From Saprospiraceae bacterium (lineage in GTDB: Bacteria; Bacteroidota; Bacteroidia; Chitinophagales; Saprospiraceae), in the NCBI GenBank assembly GCA_028285545.1, contig JANQPA010000075.1, positions 1 to 64,000 of the forward strand: a stretch of DNA of 64,000 nucleotides. Reading direction: 5' to 3'. Below are positions 26,923 through 35,740 of the stretch, in pieces. The notes below the pieces were generated by a model, which did no database searches, had not been told where the DNA came from, and saw only the letters and a program-made list of their open reading frames with translations. The translations under genes were made by a program, and so were the position numbers. The number at the start of each line of letters is the position of its first letter. Position 1 is the first letter of the stretch.

Positions 26923-27990
26923 ATGAGAATTATTGCTACACTCCTTTTTTCCTTTTTCATCTGTAATAATTACACTTCTGCCCAATGGGAATTCCGTAAT
27001 ATCATCACCCATGACAACATTACCTACCCCCAAACCAGTAAATGTGCTACTGTTAGCCAAACCATTGGTATTACTGAAATAAGTGTAAAATATCACCGGC
27101 CAGGTGCCCGTAATCGAAAGATATTTGGATCACTCATACCCTATGGTCAGGTATGGAGAGCGGGAGCTAACGAATCGACCACCATTACCTTTCAAGATTC
27201 TGTTGTCATCTCCGGGCACAGAATAGGGCCAGGCATTTATGGCTTGCACATGATCCCAAATGTAAAGGAGTGGACCCTCATTTTTTCAAATAATCACACA
27301 CAATGGGGAAGTTTCTATTATAAACCGGAAGAAGATGCTTTAAGAATAAAAGCAAAACCAACAAAAGCTCAGCATCAGGAATATCTTAGATACAATTTGG
27401 AATTAGTCTCCGAAAACAAACTTGATCTTATTATGCATTGGTCAGACACCAAAGTATCCGTGTCTATAGAAGTAGATGAAATAGCTACCACATTGGCTGT
27501 AATAAGAGATGAGATGCGCACCTTACCTCGATTCCGCTGGTCTGGCACTCGAGAAGCAGCATTTTTTTGCTGGCTGCATAATACAAACATAGAGGAGGCA
27601 ATGCCCTGGATTGATCGCTCCATTCGGCAGGAAGAACGCTTTGAAAATGTGTTTTTAAAATCCCTGATGCTTAATACCCTTGACAAAAAAGAGGATGCCG
27701 ATGAATACCTTAAGAAAGCCTTACAAATGGGAGAAGAGTTTTCCATAATCCGCTTTGCTGCTGAAGCCATCGGTCATCATAATTCTCCAAAGAAAGCTAT
27801 TGAATTATGTGAAATTGCTTTAAAACATTTTCCCGAGTCCGCCAATGCCTGGTATTATAAAGGAATGGCCCTGGTATGGTTAAAAAAGATTGATGAAGCC
27901 AATAAATCCTTTGACAGAGCTTTGTCTCTGGCCAAAGATGAAAGCCTTAAAAAGAGGATATTAGCCCGAAAAGAAGGTGTAAAAGATTAA
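26923..27990 (+). CDS. Exported DUF2911 protein with C-terminal TPR
   Basis: A 355-residue protein with signal peptide (LLFSFFICNNYTSAQ). Residues about 35-185 match DUF2911: VSQTIGITEISVKYHRPGAR, GSLIPYGQVWRAGANESTTI, GPGIYGLHMIP. This beta domain of unknown function is common in exported Bacteroidota proteins. The C-terminal ~140 residues form tetratricopeptide-like helices (AIELCEIALKHFPESANAWY). The combination suggests a periplasmic binding or scaffolding protein; there is no catalytic signature. Its stop overlaps the 3' end of the opposing amidase gene by four bases. Confidence 0.88.
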   Translation: MRIIATLLFSFFICNNYTSAQWEFRNIITHDNITYPQTSKCATVSQTIGITEISVKYHRPGARNRKIFGSLIPYGQVWRAGANESTTITFQDSVVISGHRIGPGIYGLHMIPNVKEWTLIFSNNHTQWGSFYYKPEEDALRIKAKPTKAQHQEYLRYNLELVSENKLDLIMHWSDTKVSVSIEVDEIATTLAVIRDEMRTLPRFRWSGTREAAFFCWLHNTNIEEAMPWIDRSIRQEERFENVFLKSLMLNTLDKKEDADEYLKKALQMGEEFSIIRFAAEAIGHHNSPKKAIELCEIALKHFPESANAWYYKGMALVWLKKIDEANKSFDRALSLAKDESLKKRILARKEGVKD

Positions 27991-29273
27991 TTTTTAATAA
28001 ATCGACCATAGTGAGTGGCCCCTTTAAAGTTTATCCTAATTAAATAATACCCTTTTTCAAGATCCTCAATATTAATTTGAACTTTGGCTTGATTAGAAAA
28101 TTTCTCAAAATAAGATGTGCTTTGTTTTTGGCCATCAAGACCAAAAATTTCAATGAGCCCTTCTCCTCTTTCTGCTCCATTCCAACTAACCTGAAGCTGG
28201 GAATGAGCAGGATTTGGGGTCAAGTTGAGTTTATCAATCTTATTCTGTGAATGGACATTTGTCAAAAAAGAACAGACTTGCAGGGAGTCATTCACTCTAT
28301 TTCTAATAGAAAAAAAAGAAGGAAAAAACTGATCTCCCGGACAAGCAGTAGCACAACCTTCTCTGTGACCGCTGATATTTAAGAGGTTCAATCCAGAGGA
28401 AGAGTGCAGGCCTCTTCCAACAGGGTCAATCTCTTCTTTAAATGCTTTCCAGGAAAGTAATTCGACCAGCCCTGTTACTGCCTTTTCCGTAGGTGTTTGA
28501 TTTTGAAAATTACCCATTACACAAACCCCCATCGTATTGCTGTTTCGGGCACAAAAATGTGCTCCTAGTATATCTTCTCCCCTACCATTATATACTTTTC
28601 CATCGGGATCGATCAAATAATTGTAACCAATATCGGTCCAGCCATTTCCGTTGACGTGAAGATCCCAGATTGCTCTGACAATAGCAGACCAATCATTGGC
28701 AGAATTGGTTCCTGCTGAATGATGGACAATCAAATGAGAGACTTTGGTAAATTGTGGTACTCCTCTTTTGGGGCAGTTACCGCTGGGGCACCATTCTTCT
28801 CTGCTTATTATAGTTGGTTGTTCACAATTCTCTACTCCTGCCGTAGTTCCACTTTTGCTGGGTTTGCTAAAACCAGGAGTTGTTCCTGGACTAAAAAAGT
28901 GAGCAGAAAGTTGTTTAATCGCAGTTGAATGGCTTCGCAGTTGAAAAAAACGATGTTTAGCGTCGGTAATAAAAAATTCGGTGACTTTTTTCTGTTGATT
29001 ATGAGGATCACGATGTAGTGTTTGCCAATCGGACCATTGATTTCCATCATTAGAAAAACGGACTTCGAAGCTTTGGTTTTCTCCTTGCCAGGTGATATAG
29101 AAGGAAAGGAAGGGTTCTATGTCAGGGAGAGGTATTGGATAAGTCTTGTTTAGTTCAAATAAGGGGTCATTGATTTCTTCAATATTTAGTTTGGCTCTTT
29201 GCATAGAACTTTGAGCCATGGCATTGAATCCTAAAGAAAAAAACAGAATTATAATAATGTCCCTAATATGCAT
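27987..29273 (-). CDS. T9SS-secreted N-acetylmuramoyl-L-alanine amidase (PGRP type)
   Basis: A 428-residue secreted enzyme predicted to cut the amide between muramic acid and the L-Ala of peptidoglycan peptides. After the signal peptide (FFSLGFNAMAQ) and a ~100-residue beta domain comes an amidase_2/PGRP domain: ISREEWCPSGNCP, then VHHSAG (first zinc His), GWTDIGYNYLIDPDGKVYNG, and SGHREGCATACPGDQF, which supplies the second zinc His and the Cys. The ending (LTPNPAHSQLQVSW; GYYLIRINFKGATHYGRFI) is a T9SS sorting domain, so the enzyme probably acts outside the cell, for example on other bacteria, rather than in its own cell-wall turnover. Confidence 0.92.
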   Translation of the reverse strand: MHIRDIIIILFFSLGFNAMAQSSMQRAKLNIEEINDPLFELNKTYPIPLPDIEPFLSFYITWQGENQSFEVRFSNDGNQWSDWQTLHRDPHNQQKKVTEFFITDAKHRFFQLRSHSTAIKQLSAHFFSPGTTPGFSKPSKSGTTAGVENCEQPTIISREEWCPSGNCPKRGVPQFTKVSHLIVHHSAGTNSANDWSAIVRAIWDLHVNGNGWTDIGYNYLIDPDGKVYNGRGEDILGAHFCARNSNTMGVCVMGNFQNQTPTEKAVTGLVELLSWKAFKEEIDPVGRGLHSSSGLNLLNISGHREGCATACPGDQFFPSFFSIRNRVNDSLQVCSFLTNVHSQNKIDKLNLTPNPAHSQLQVSWNGAERGEGLIEIFGLDGQKQSTSYFEKFSNQAKVQINIEDLEKGYYLIRINFKGATHYGRFIKN

Positions 29274-29382
29274 TTTGCTTAGTTTGGTTTTGGGAAATGA
29301 TTAGGCAAAATAAGGGATATTAGGGAGTCTTTTGTTCAATTAATCAGGATTAGTCAGTATGGTGTTATTTTTAATTCAAGGA

Positions 29383-29484
29383 GACATGTTATGTCAATCA
29401 CAAGCAAATTAAACTTAAATACTTTGGAAGCTCCAATGACTAAAATAACTATTTCGATTTAGCTCGTGATTCGCATGACATGTC
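29383..29484. repeat. ~100-bp element with 23-bp imperfect terminal inverted repeats
   Basis: GACATGTTATGTCAATCAC (29383) and the reverse complement of 29462-29484 (GACATGTCATGCGAATCAC) share 18 of 23 positions. The outer part of each arm is a diverged ACATGTCAT half-site. The element fills the gap between the FtsX gene and the amidase gene and looks like an older, decayed paired copy of the palindrome family. Confidence 0.5.
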
Positions 29485-29540
29485 CTGTTTTTGATATACA
29501 TTTTCAAATCTACTAATCTACTCATTTCCACATCAACATT

Positions 29541-32192
29541 TTATTCACTCCTTAGGGCCCTTACCGGATCAGCAGTGGCTGATCTAAATGATTGAAAGCT
29601 AATGGTAAGACATGCAATAAATAAAGCAAGTATTCCAGCCAAAACAAAGGCCTGCCATCCGATATTAATTCGATAAGCATAATCCTTCAACCAAGCCTGC
29701 ATTAAATACCAGGCTACCGGTATGGCAATCAACAAGGAAATGAAGACAAGTAAGAGGAAATGCCTGGACAACAATTGGATGATTTGGAAAACAGAAGCAC
29801 CCAATACTTTCCGAATTCCCATTTCTTTACTGCGCTGTTCGGCCATAAATGTGGACAAGCCAAACAAACCTAAGCAAGCTACCAGAATGGCTAATAAAGC
29901 GAAGCTGCTAAATATTTTACCCGTACGCTGGACATCGGCATACATATTGGCATAACTTTCATCCAAAAAACTATAACGAATGGCCTGATTGGGAGAAAAA
30001 GCATCCCATTTGTTGGTAATCTGCTGGATAAGGCCATTCATATCACCGGTATTTACTTTTAAGGAAAGGGTGACAGGGTTGTCTCTAATAATCATACAAA
30101 GACTCCCTATATCTTCTTTTAAATTTGAAAAATGAAAATCTTCCACAACTCCAATAATTTGCCATAATCCACCACCATTGGTAATTCTTTGACCGAGAGG
30201 GTCTTCAAATCCTAATTCTGTAGCAAAAGATTCATTTATGATAACGGCCTGGGAGTCTGTAGGCATAGCAATAGAAAAATCTCTACCCTTGTTTATTTGT
30301 ATGCCCATCGTTTTGATGTAATCGTGATCTACATCCCAGATTTGTCCGTAGATTCCCTTGTCAATATTGGTTCTGCCCTCCTTCCAAAAACCATTATTAT
30401 TTCTGAAGGTTCCTGAAACAGGCAAAAATCCACTTACTGTTACATGTTTTACCTCTGGTAATTGGAGTAATTCTTGTTTAAGAGTAGGGACTTTTTCCCT
30501 AATCGAATATGCACCTTCTAAAATGACCACCTGCTCTTTATCGTATCCCAACTTTTTATTAAGAATAAAATTCATTTGCCGAAAGATCACAAAAGTACAT
30601 ACCAACAAAACAATTGTAGCAGTAAACTGGAAAACTACTAAGGAGTTTCTCAAACCAAGGCTTTTACTTCCTCTGCTTAATTTTCCTCGTAAAACACTAA
30701 TCGGCCGGAATGAAGAAAGATAAAAGGCTGGATATATTCCGGCTATTACCCCAATTAGAATACTTGAAATTAGAAGAGAAGGTAAAAACCACCACTCCAT
30801 CCAGGGAAAAGTTAATTCCTTATCTGCAATAGCATTAAAAAACGGCAGAAGCATCCAGGCGATGAAAATCCCCAAAATGAAAGAAAAAATACTATAAGCT
30901 ACTGATTCCGTAAGAAATTGATTGATCAAATCTTCACGGAAGGACCCAATAACCTTGCGGAGCCCCACCTCTTTAGCTCTATTGGCCGACCTGGCAGTGG
31001 ATAGATTGATAAAATTAATACAGGCCAAAATCAATATCACAATTGCAATAGCGCCAAATAACCAAACAACCTTTATATCACCATGTTTGGCAGTATCCGA
31101 AATGTCCTCTGAGTACAAATGAATATCAGAAATTGGCTGAAGTCTAAAACTTATTTGCTTGGAGTATCCAACTGCATCGGACATCCCCGCAGCCTGGGCA
31201 TTGGGAATATAATACCGATCAATAACAGATAATAAATCCTGCTCTACTGCCTTCGGATCAGCTTCAGGGTGCAGCATTACATACGTGTGATAATTGTTAG
31301 AAAGCCAACTTTGTTGCTCTCCTTGCCAGAACTCCTGTCCCGCAAGTGTCATTAAAAAATCATATTGGAAATGGGAATTGACGGGTAAATCAGCCATTAC
31401 TCCGGCAATTTTTAAGGGTTGCTGCAGATTATCATTAAGGATTAAAGTTTTACCAATTGGATCTTCATCAGGAAAATATTTCTCCGCTTTTTGCTTAGAG
31501 ATAAGAATAGTATTGGGCTCACTTAGAACCTTAGCGGAATCACCTTGTAAAATTTGAATTTCAAGAATTTTCACTAGTTCTGGATCTATATAAATGAAGC
31601 CTTTTTCAAAAGAATTGACTGGTTTGTCCTGCCTACGAACCTGATTATTGCCGGCACGGAAGGATTCTCCTCCCCAAAATCTACCTGCTTTTTCAATTTC
31701 GGGATAATCCTCTACTACTGCTTGTGCAAAGGGTGCAGGTAAAAATACTTGAGTATTAAAATCTCCATCTTCATCAAAAACGGCAATAAGCCTATACATT
31801 CTATCTACATTATCATAATGCTTATCATAACTAAGCTCTTCTTTGATAAATAAACCGATCAGCAAACAAACTGCTACCCCAAGCGCAAAGCCTCCAATTT
31901 TAATAAATGAAAATACCTTTTGCTTTAATATTTGTCGTAGGGCAATTTTGATGTTACTTTTTAATAACATAGTCGAGTGATTTAGACGGATTCCTTTAAT
32001 TGTTGATAAACGGAAAGAGCGCAATACATCCCAGACAAACCTTCTTCTGGCCACATTTAATCCTCTATCCTGTATTCTTACATAAAAAAGCTCATAGACA
32101 TCCCCCTGGATTTCTTCAAGAAGTTCCGATCGACAGTACCATTCCAGAAATCTATCAGCCCATTTGGGTGGTTGATTTCGATTTTGATTCAT
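29541..32192 (-). CDS. FtsX/MacB-type ABC permease with N-terminal prefix domain
   Basis: An 883-residue inner-membrane protein. It starts at 32192 (MNQNRNQPPKWADRF), four bases overlapping the stop of the upstream PadR gene (ATGA), so translation is coupled; the longer frame is not needed. Residues 1-80 are the permease prefix domain (LEWYCRSELLEEIQGDVYELF). Two MacB_PCD/FtsX halves follow, each with a membrane helix, a periplasmic domain and three clustered helices (LSTARSANRAKEVGLRKVIG; LSTFMAEQRSKEMGIRKVLG). No ATP-binding cassette is encoded nearby, so its ATPase, if any, is elsewhere. It resembles the duplicated orphan permeases often paired with PadR regulators; substrate unknown. Confidence 0.92.
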   Translation of the reverse strand: MNQNRNQPPKWADRFLEWYCRSELLEEIQGDVYELFYVRIQDRGLNVARRRFVWDVLRSFRLSTIKGIRLNHSTMLLKSNIKIALRQILKQKVFSFIKIGGFALGVAVCLLIGLFIKEELSYDKHYDNVDRMYRLIAVFDEDGDFNTQVFLPAPFAQAVVEDYPEIEKAGRFWGGESFRAGNNQVRRQDKPVNSFEKGFIYIDPELVKILEIQILQGDSAKVLSEPNTILISKQKAEKYFPDEDPIGKTLILNDNLQQPLKIAGVMADLPVNSHFQYDFLMTLAGQEFWQGEQQSWLSNNYHTYVMLHPEADPKAVEQDLLSVIDRYYIPNAQAAGMSDAVGYSKQISFRLQPISDIHLYSEDISDTAKHGDIKVVWLFGAIAIVILILACINFINLSTARSANRAKEVGLRKVIGSFREDLINQFLTESVAYSIFSFILGIFIAWMLLPFFNAIADKELTFPWMEWWFLPSLLISSILIGVIAGIYPAFYLSSFRPISVLRGKLSRGSKSLGLRNSLVVFQFTATIVLLVCTFVIFRQMNFILNKKLGYDKEQVVILEGAYSIREKVPTLKQELLQLPEVKHVTVSGFLPVSGTFRNNNGFWKEGRTNIDKGIYGQIWDVDHDYIKTMGIQINKGRDFSIAMPTDSQAVIINESFATELGFEDPLGQRITNGGGLWQIIGVVEDFHFSNLKEDIGSLCMIIRDNPVTLSLKVNTGDMNGLIQQITNKWDAFSPNQAIRYSFLDESYANMYADVQRTGKIFSSFALLAILVACLGLFGLSTFMAEQRSKEMGIRKVLGASVFQIIQLLSRHFLLLVFISLLIAIPVAWYLMQAWLKDYAYRINIGWQAFVLAGILALFIACLTISFQSFRSATADPVRALRSE

Positions 32193-32527
32193 GAAAAAGA
32201 TAAATTGGATGAAAATCCTGGAATCTGACTCCACAGTTTAATACGAGTGTCCCGAACCTGCTCCAGAGCCTTTTTGCCCTCAGCAGTAATGGAAAACAAA
32301 CGTTTTCTCCGCCCTCCTCGTTCGGTAGTAGCTTCGCTCCAATCAGATTTGACAAAGCCCTTTTTTTCTAATCGCCTAAGAGCAGCATGAACAGCACTAA
32401 TATTAACTGACCGACCTGATTGATCCTTTAAATCCCCCATTACTTTAACTCCATAAGCTTCTCCATTGAGTATGGCGACAATTAAAAGCACTAGCTCTTC
32501 AAATTCTCCAAGATGAATTCCTTTCAT
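32189..32527 (-). CDS. PadR-family transcriptional regulator
   Basis: A 112-residue winged-helix regulator starting MKGIHLGEFEELVLL; in-frame codons before 32527 are translated palindrome. The PadR signature is clear: ELVLLIVAILNGEAYGVKVM, the recognition region SAVHAALRRLEKKGFVKSDW, the wing TERGGRRKRLFSIT, and a short C-terminal helix. It overlaps the permease gene by four bases and should repress its own operon until an unknown signal is bound. A 34-bp perfect palindrome lies 16 bp upstream of its start. Confidence 0.92.
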   Translation of the reverse strand: MKGIHLGEFEELVLLIVAILNGEAYGVKVMGDLKDQSGRSVNISAVHAALRRLEKKGFVKSDWSEATTERGGRRKRLFSITAEGKKALEQVRDTRIKLWSQIPGFSSNLSFS

Positions 32528-32542
32528 ATTTAGATTCTGAAA

Positions 32543-32576
32543 GATGTATCTGTGCCCGGCCGGGCACAGATACATC
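32543..32576. promoter_or_regulatory. 34-bp perfect GC-rich palindrome before the PadR start
   Basis: GATGTATCTGTGCCCGG is followed directly by its exact reverse complement. It lies 16 bp upstream of the PadR start codon in the divergent promoter region. It carries outer ATGT/ACAT elements, a theme of known PadR operators, though the spacing is wider. It may instead be a leader hairpin blocking ribosome access. Confidence 0.5.
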
Positions 32577-32595
32577 ATAAAATATATTTTGTTTA

Positions 32596-32629
32596 CAAAA
32601 GTAAAAGTAATACATTTCTTTCACTTTTG
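32596..32629. promoter_or_regulatory. 12-bp dyad between divergent PadR operons
   Basis: CAAAAGTAAAAG (32596-32607) and CTTTCACTTTTG (32618-32629) are reverse complements at 11 of 12 positions with a 10-bp spacer. Its central place between the two PadR genes suggests an operator controlling one or both promoters. Confidence 0.45.
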
Positions 32630-32692
32630 CAAATCTTATAAAAAAACAACCTTCTTCCTTCTCTCAAACAGTGGCTCAAAAAAATTTATTTG

Positions 32693-32737
32693 TTCTACAA
32701 TTAGGAATTATACTTTATTTATTCTACTTTTAGGAAT
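32693..32737 (+). promoter_or_regulatory. Two direct 16-bp repeats in the PadR-FtsX-FtsX promoter
   Basis: TTCTACAATTAGGAAT (32693-32708) recurs as TTCTACTTTTAGGAAT (32722-32737), 14 of 16 identical with a 29-bp period, ending 16 bp before the PadR start at 32754. The AT-rich spacer between them could hold the -7 region. This is a candidate binding site for the regulator. Confidence 0.45.
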
Positions 32738-32753
32738 GAAATAACAATTTGCC

Positions 32754-33083
32754 ATGAAATTCACACAATTAGGAGAATTTGAGGAATTGGTCCTACTAAC
32801 GATTGGTGCTTTGCAGGACAACGCCTACGGTGTTTCCATAAAAAACGAAATTCAAGATAAAACTGAACGAAAGGTAAGTATTGGTGCTTTGCATTCAGCT
32901 CTAAACCGCCTGGAAAAGAAAGGCTTTGTCAATTCCCATGTAGGTGGTGCCAAGGCTGAACGTGGTGGACGGAGGAAACGCTTTTACACCATAACCCTGA
33001 TTGGACAGCAAGCATTATTGAAAAACTACCAGCTCCGGACCGACCTCATCAAACTCATACCCAATATCTCAATTGACCGCTAA
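32754..33083 (+). CDS. PadR-family transcriptional regulator
   Basis: A 109-residue PadR winged-helix protein: FEELVLLTIGALQDNAYGV, then SIGALHSALNRLEKKGF (recognition helix region) and AERGGRRKRFYTIT (wing). It is a clear paralogue of the PadR encoded divergently. It heads an operon: the first permease gene starts 14 bp after its stop and the second overlaps the first. It most likely autoregulates this three-gene operon. Confidence 0.92.
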   Translation: MKFTQLGEFEELVLLTIGALQDNAYGVSIKNEIQDKTERKVSIGALHSALNRLEKKGFVNSHVGGAKAERGGRRKRFYTITLIGQQALLKNYQLRTDLIKLIPNISIDR

Positions 33084-33097
33084 GCTAGAGATAAAAA

Positions 33098-35740
33098 ATG
33101 GATAAGGCACAACCACCCAAATTTGCGAAATGGCTATTAAAAAAGTTTTGTCGAGAGGAACATCTGGAAATTTTCCTAGGCGACCTGGAGGAGCTGTTTT
33201 ACCAACGAATTAATACAATGGGTGTTCAAAATGCTCGATGGATCTACACAAAAGAAGTATTAAGTCTTTTCCGACCTTTTGCATTGAAAAGAATTCAATT
33301 CCGATCTAAAACAAACCAGACTGTTATGTTATTAAACTATTTGAAAATTGCCTGGAGAAATCTATTTAAACATCGAATCCAATCCTCTATTAATATTCTT
33401 GGTCTTACCATAGGTATTTTAGTTTATCTTTTCTTGTATCAATACGTTCAATTCGAACGCAGTTATGATAAATGGCACACCAATGTTTCAGAAATTTATA
33501 GACTCCGTTTTGACCGAATTTATGAAGATAAACATGATAAGAGTGCCGGAATAACACCCTTTGTCGGGCCTTATCTAAAGCAAGAGTTTCCGGAAGTTTT
33601 GGATTACACAAAGCTATGGCAATTTGGCGGTAACAGTATCTTACAATACCAGGATATCTCCTTTCGACAGGAAAATATTTATTATGCCGACAGTTCCTTT
33701 TTTCAAGTCTTTTCTTATCCACTCAAAGCAGGCAGTCCAAGCCAAGTATTATCGGATGTGAATACCATGGTTTTGAGCGAAAGAGTAGCTCAAAAATTAT
33801 TCGGCAACGAAGATCCTATTGGAAATACGGTCAAATTTAATAGTGGAGGTAGTTTCAGAGAGTATGTAATATCTGGAATTGCTGAAAATAGTCCTGAAAA
33901 TACTCATCTCAAGTTTGACGTTCTACTTTCTTTTAAAACCTTAGTTCAGGCTACTGATGGCCGGGCACATGACTTCTTACTTGGATGGAATGCATTTTTA
34001 ACTTACCTCAAAGTACAACCAGGAACAGATAAGGACCTATTGGAGCAAAAACTAGAGGCCTTTACGGAAAAATATTACGCTCGAATGAAGGAGAGGAATA
34101 TACAGCCTCTTTTATTATTGCAGCCTTTGGAAAGCATTCATTTAGAGTCCAACCTTAGGTTTGAACCAGAACCAAATGGTAATGGAAAAATGGTTTCTTT
34201 TTTACTGATCCTAGCCTTTTTTATCCTTGCCATTGCCTGGTTTAATTATGTCAATTTAGCTACTGCCCGTACCAGTGAACGCACTAAGGAGGTAGGGATT
34301 CGAAAAGTAGCTGGTGCCAATAGGCTGGATCTTGTTCGACAGTTTTTATTAGAGGCACTTTTAATTAATGGAATTAGTATCATTTTAGCGGTTGGATTAC
34401 TGGTTTTATTGCAACCAATCTTCAATTCCATGATTGGAAAAGATTTACCCTTATCGATTCTTTATTCTCCGATTCATATGGTAGAAATATTAGGGGTTTT
34501 AGTGTTTGGAGCTCTTATTTCCAGTATATATCCAGCAGGTATTTTGGCCTCATTTTCTCCCGTAAAAATGTTTAGCAATAAAAAAGTACAGTTTAAGGGG
34601 ATTAATGTCAGAAGGGGATTGGTCATTTTTCAGTTCGCTATATCTATAATATTAATCGCCGGCACTCTGGTAGTTTCTAAGCAGATTAATTTTATGCGGA
34701 ATCAGGATTTGGGTGTTGATCTAGATAAAGTCATTGTACTGAATGGCCCTGATATTGTTGATTCTACCTTCACAGCTCGATTTAATAGTTTCAAGGAAGA
34801 GGTGGGGCGCTTGAATGCTATTTCTGGCCACACCAATTCCACAACAATTCCAGGAAGAGAAATCACCTGGGTCAATAATAGCGTCCGATGGGCAAAACGC
34901 CCCGAAACGGAAGTAAACTCCATACCGATTATGGGGATAGGTCCTGGTTTCTTTAAAACTTTTCAGTTAGAAACAATAGTAGGAAGAACATTTTCTGAAG
35001 ACTACCAGCAGGATAGCAATCGGGTGGTATTGACTGCTGCTGCTGCCAGGAAACTTGGTTTTACGAGCCCTGAAGCAGCTCTTAATGAGCAGGTTCGTGA
35101 TGGAGATTATTTGTTTGAAGTAATTGGTGTAACCGAAGATTTTAACCAGCAATCCTTAAACATGGATTATCATCCGGTCATTTTCCGATACTTACCCAAT
35201 TCTATCAGTTACTTTTCTTTTAAGGTCGACACAGACGATTATGCTCAGGTTTTGGCCAGCTTGGAATCTCAGTGGAAGGCACAATTCCCTGGCAACCCTT
35301 TCGATTACTTTTTCATGGACGAATTTTTTGATCGTCAATATAAAGCGGATCTGCAGTTTGGCCAGATATTTGGCATTTTTTCACTGTTAGCCATACTTAT
35401 TGCAATCCTTGGTTTATTCGGACTGTCTACTCTTTTAATAGCCCGGCGTACTAAAGAAATTGGGATTCGAAAAGTTTTGGGTGCCAGTATACAAAGCCTG
35501 TTCATCCATTTATCTTTAGGTTATTTGAAATTGGTATTGGTAGCAATAATATTTGCCATCCCCGCTATCTACTACTTAGGGCAGCTTTGGTTAAACAATT
35601 ATGCCTTCCATATTAAAATCACTTGGTGGGTTTTTATTATCCCAGCCTTTATTGTTACGCTGATAGCCATAACAACAGTGGGTTATAAATCCATCAAAGC
35701 GGCCTTAGCAAATCCTGTTAAAGCACTAAAGCATGAGTAG
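33098..35740 (+). CDS. FtsX/MacB-type ABC permease with prefix domain (first of tandem pair)
   Basis: An 880-residue inner-membrane permease. The prefix domain (FAKWLLKKFCREEHLEIFLG; DLEELFYQRINTMGVQNARW) covers about 1-75. Two FtsX-like halves follow: first helix ILGLTIGILVYLFLYQYV, large periplasmic MacB_PCD domain, helices with YVNLATARTSERTKEVGIRK, second half starting GLVIFQFAISIILIAG, and the end helices after LLIARRTKEIGIRKVLGAS. Its last bases overlap the next permease start by eight bases, so the pair may form a heterodimer. No ATPase gene is adjacent. Confidence 0.92.
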   Translation: MDKAQPPKFAKWLLKKFCREEHLEIFLGDLEELFYQRINTMGVQNARWIYTKEVLSLFRPFALKRIQFRSKTNQTVMLLNYLKIAWRNLFKHRIQSSINILGLTIGILVYLFLYQYVQFERSYDKWHTNVSEIYRLRFDRIYEDKHDKSAGITPFVGPYLKQEFPEVLDYTKLWQFGGNSILQYQDISFRQENIYYADSSFFQVFSYPLKAGSPSQVLSDVNTMVLSERVAQKLFGNEDPIGNTVKFNSGGSFREYVISGIAENSPENTHLKFDVLLSFKTLVQATDGRAHDFLLGWNAFLTYLKVQPGTDKDLLEQKLEAFTEKYYARMKERNIQPLLLLQPLESIHLESNLRFEPEPNGNGKMVSFLLILAFFILAIAWFNYVNLATARTSERTKEVGIRKVAGANRLDLVRQFLLEALLINGISIILAVGLLVLLQPIFNSMIGKDLPLSILYSPIHMVEILGVLVFGALISSIYPAGILASFSPVKMFSNKKVQFKGINVRRGLVIFQFAISIILIAGTLVVSKQINFMRNQDLGVDLDKVIVLNGPDIVDSTFTARFNSFKEEVGRLNAISGHTNSTTIPGREITWVNNSVRWAKRPETEVNSIPIMGIGPGFFKTFQLETIVGRTFSEDYQQDSNRVVLTAAAARKLGFTSPEAALNEQVRDGDYLFEVIGVTEDFNQQSLNMDYHPVIFRYLPNSISYFSFKVDTDDYAQVLASLESQWKAQFPGNPFDYFFMDEFFDRQYKADLQFGQIFGIFSLLAILIAILGLFGLSTLLIARRTKEIGIRKVLGASIQSLFIHLSLGYLKLVLVAIIFAIPAIYYLGQLWLNNYAFHIKITWWVFIIPAFIVTLIAITTVGYKSIKAALANPVKALKHE

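Noticed and set aside
32709-32716. Bacteroidota -7 promoter element before the PadR-FtsX-FtsX operon
   Set aside because: TATACTTT only partly fits TAnnTTTG, and similar AT-rich strings are common here; not listed as a promoter.
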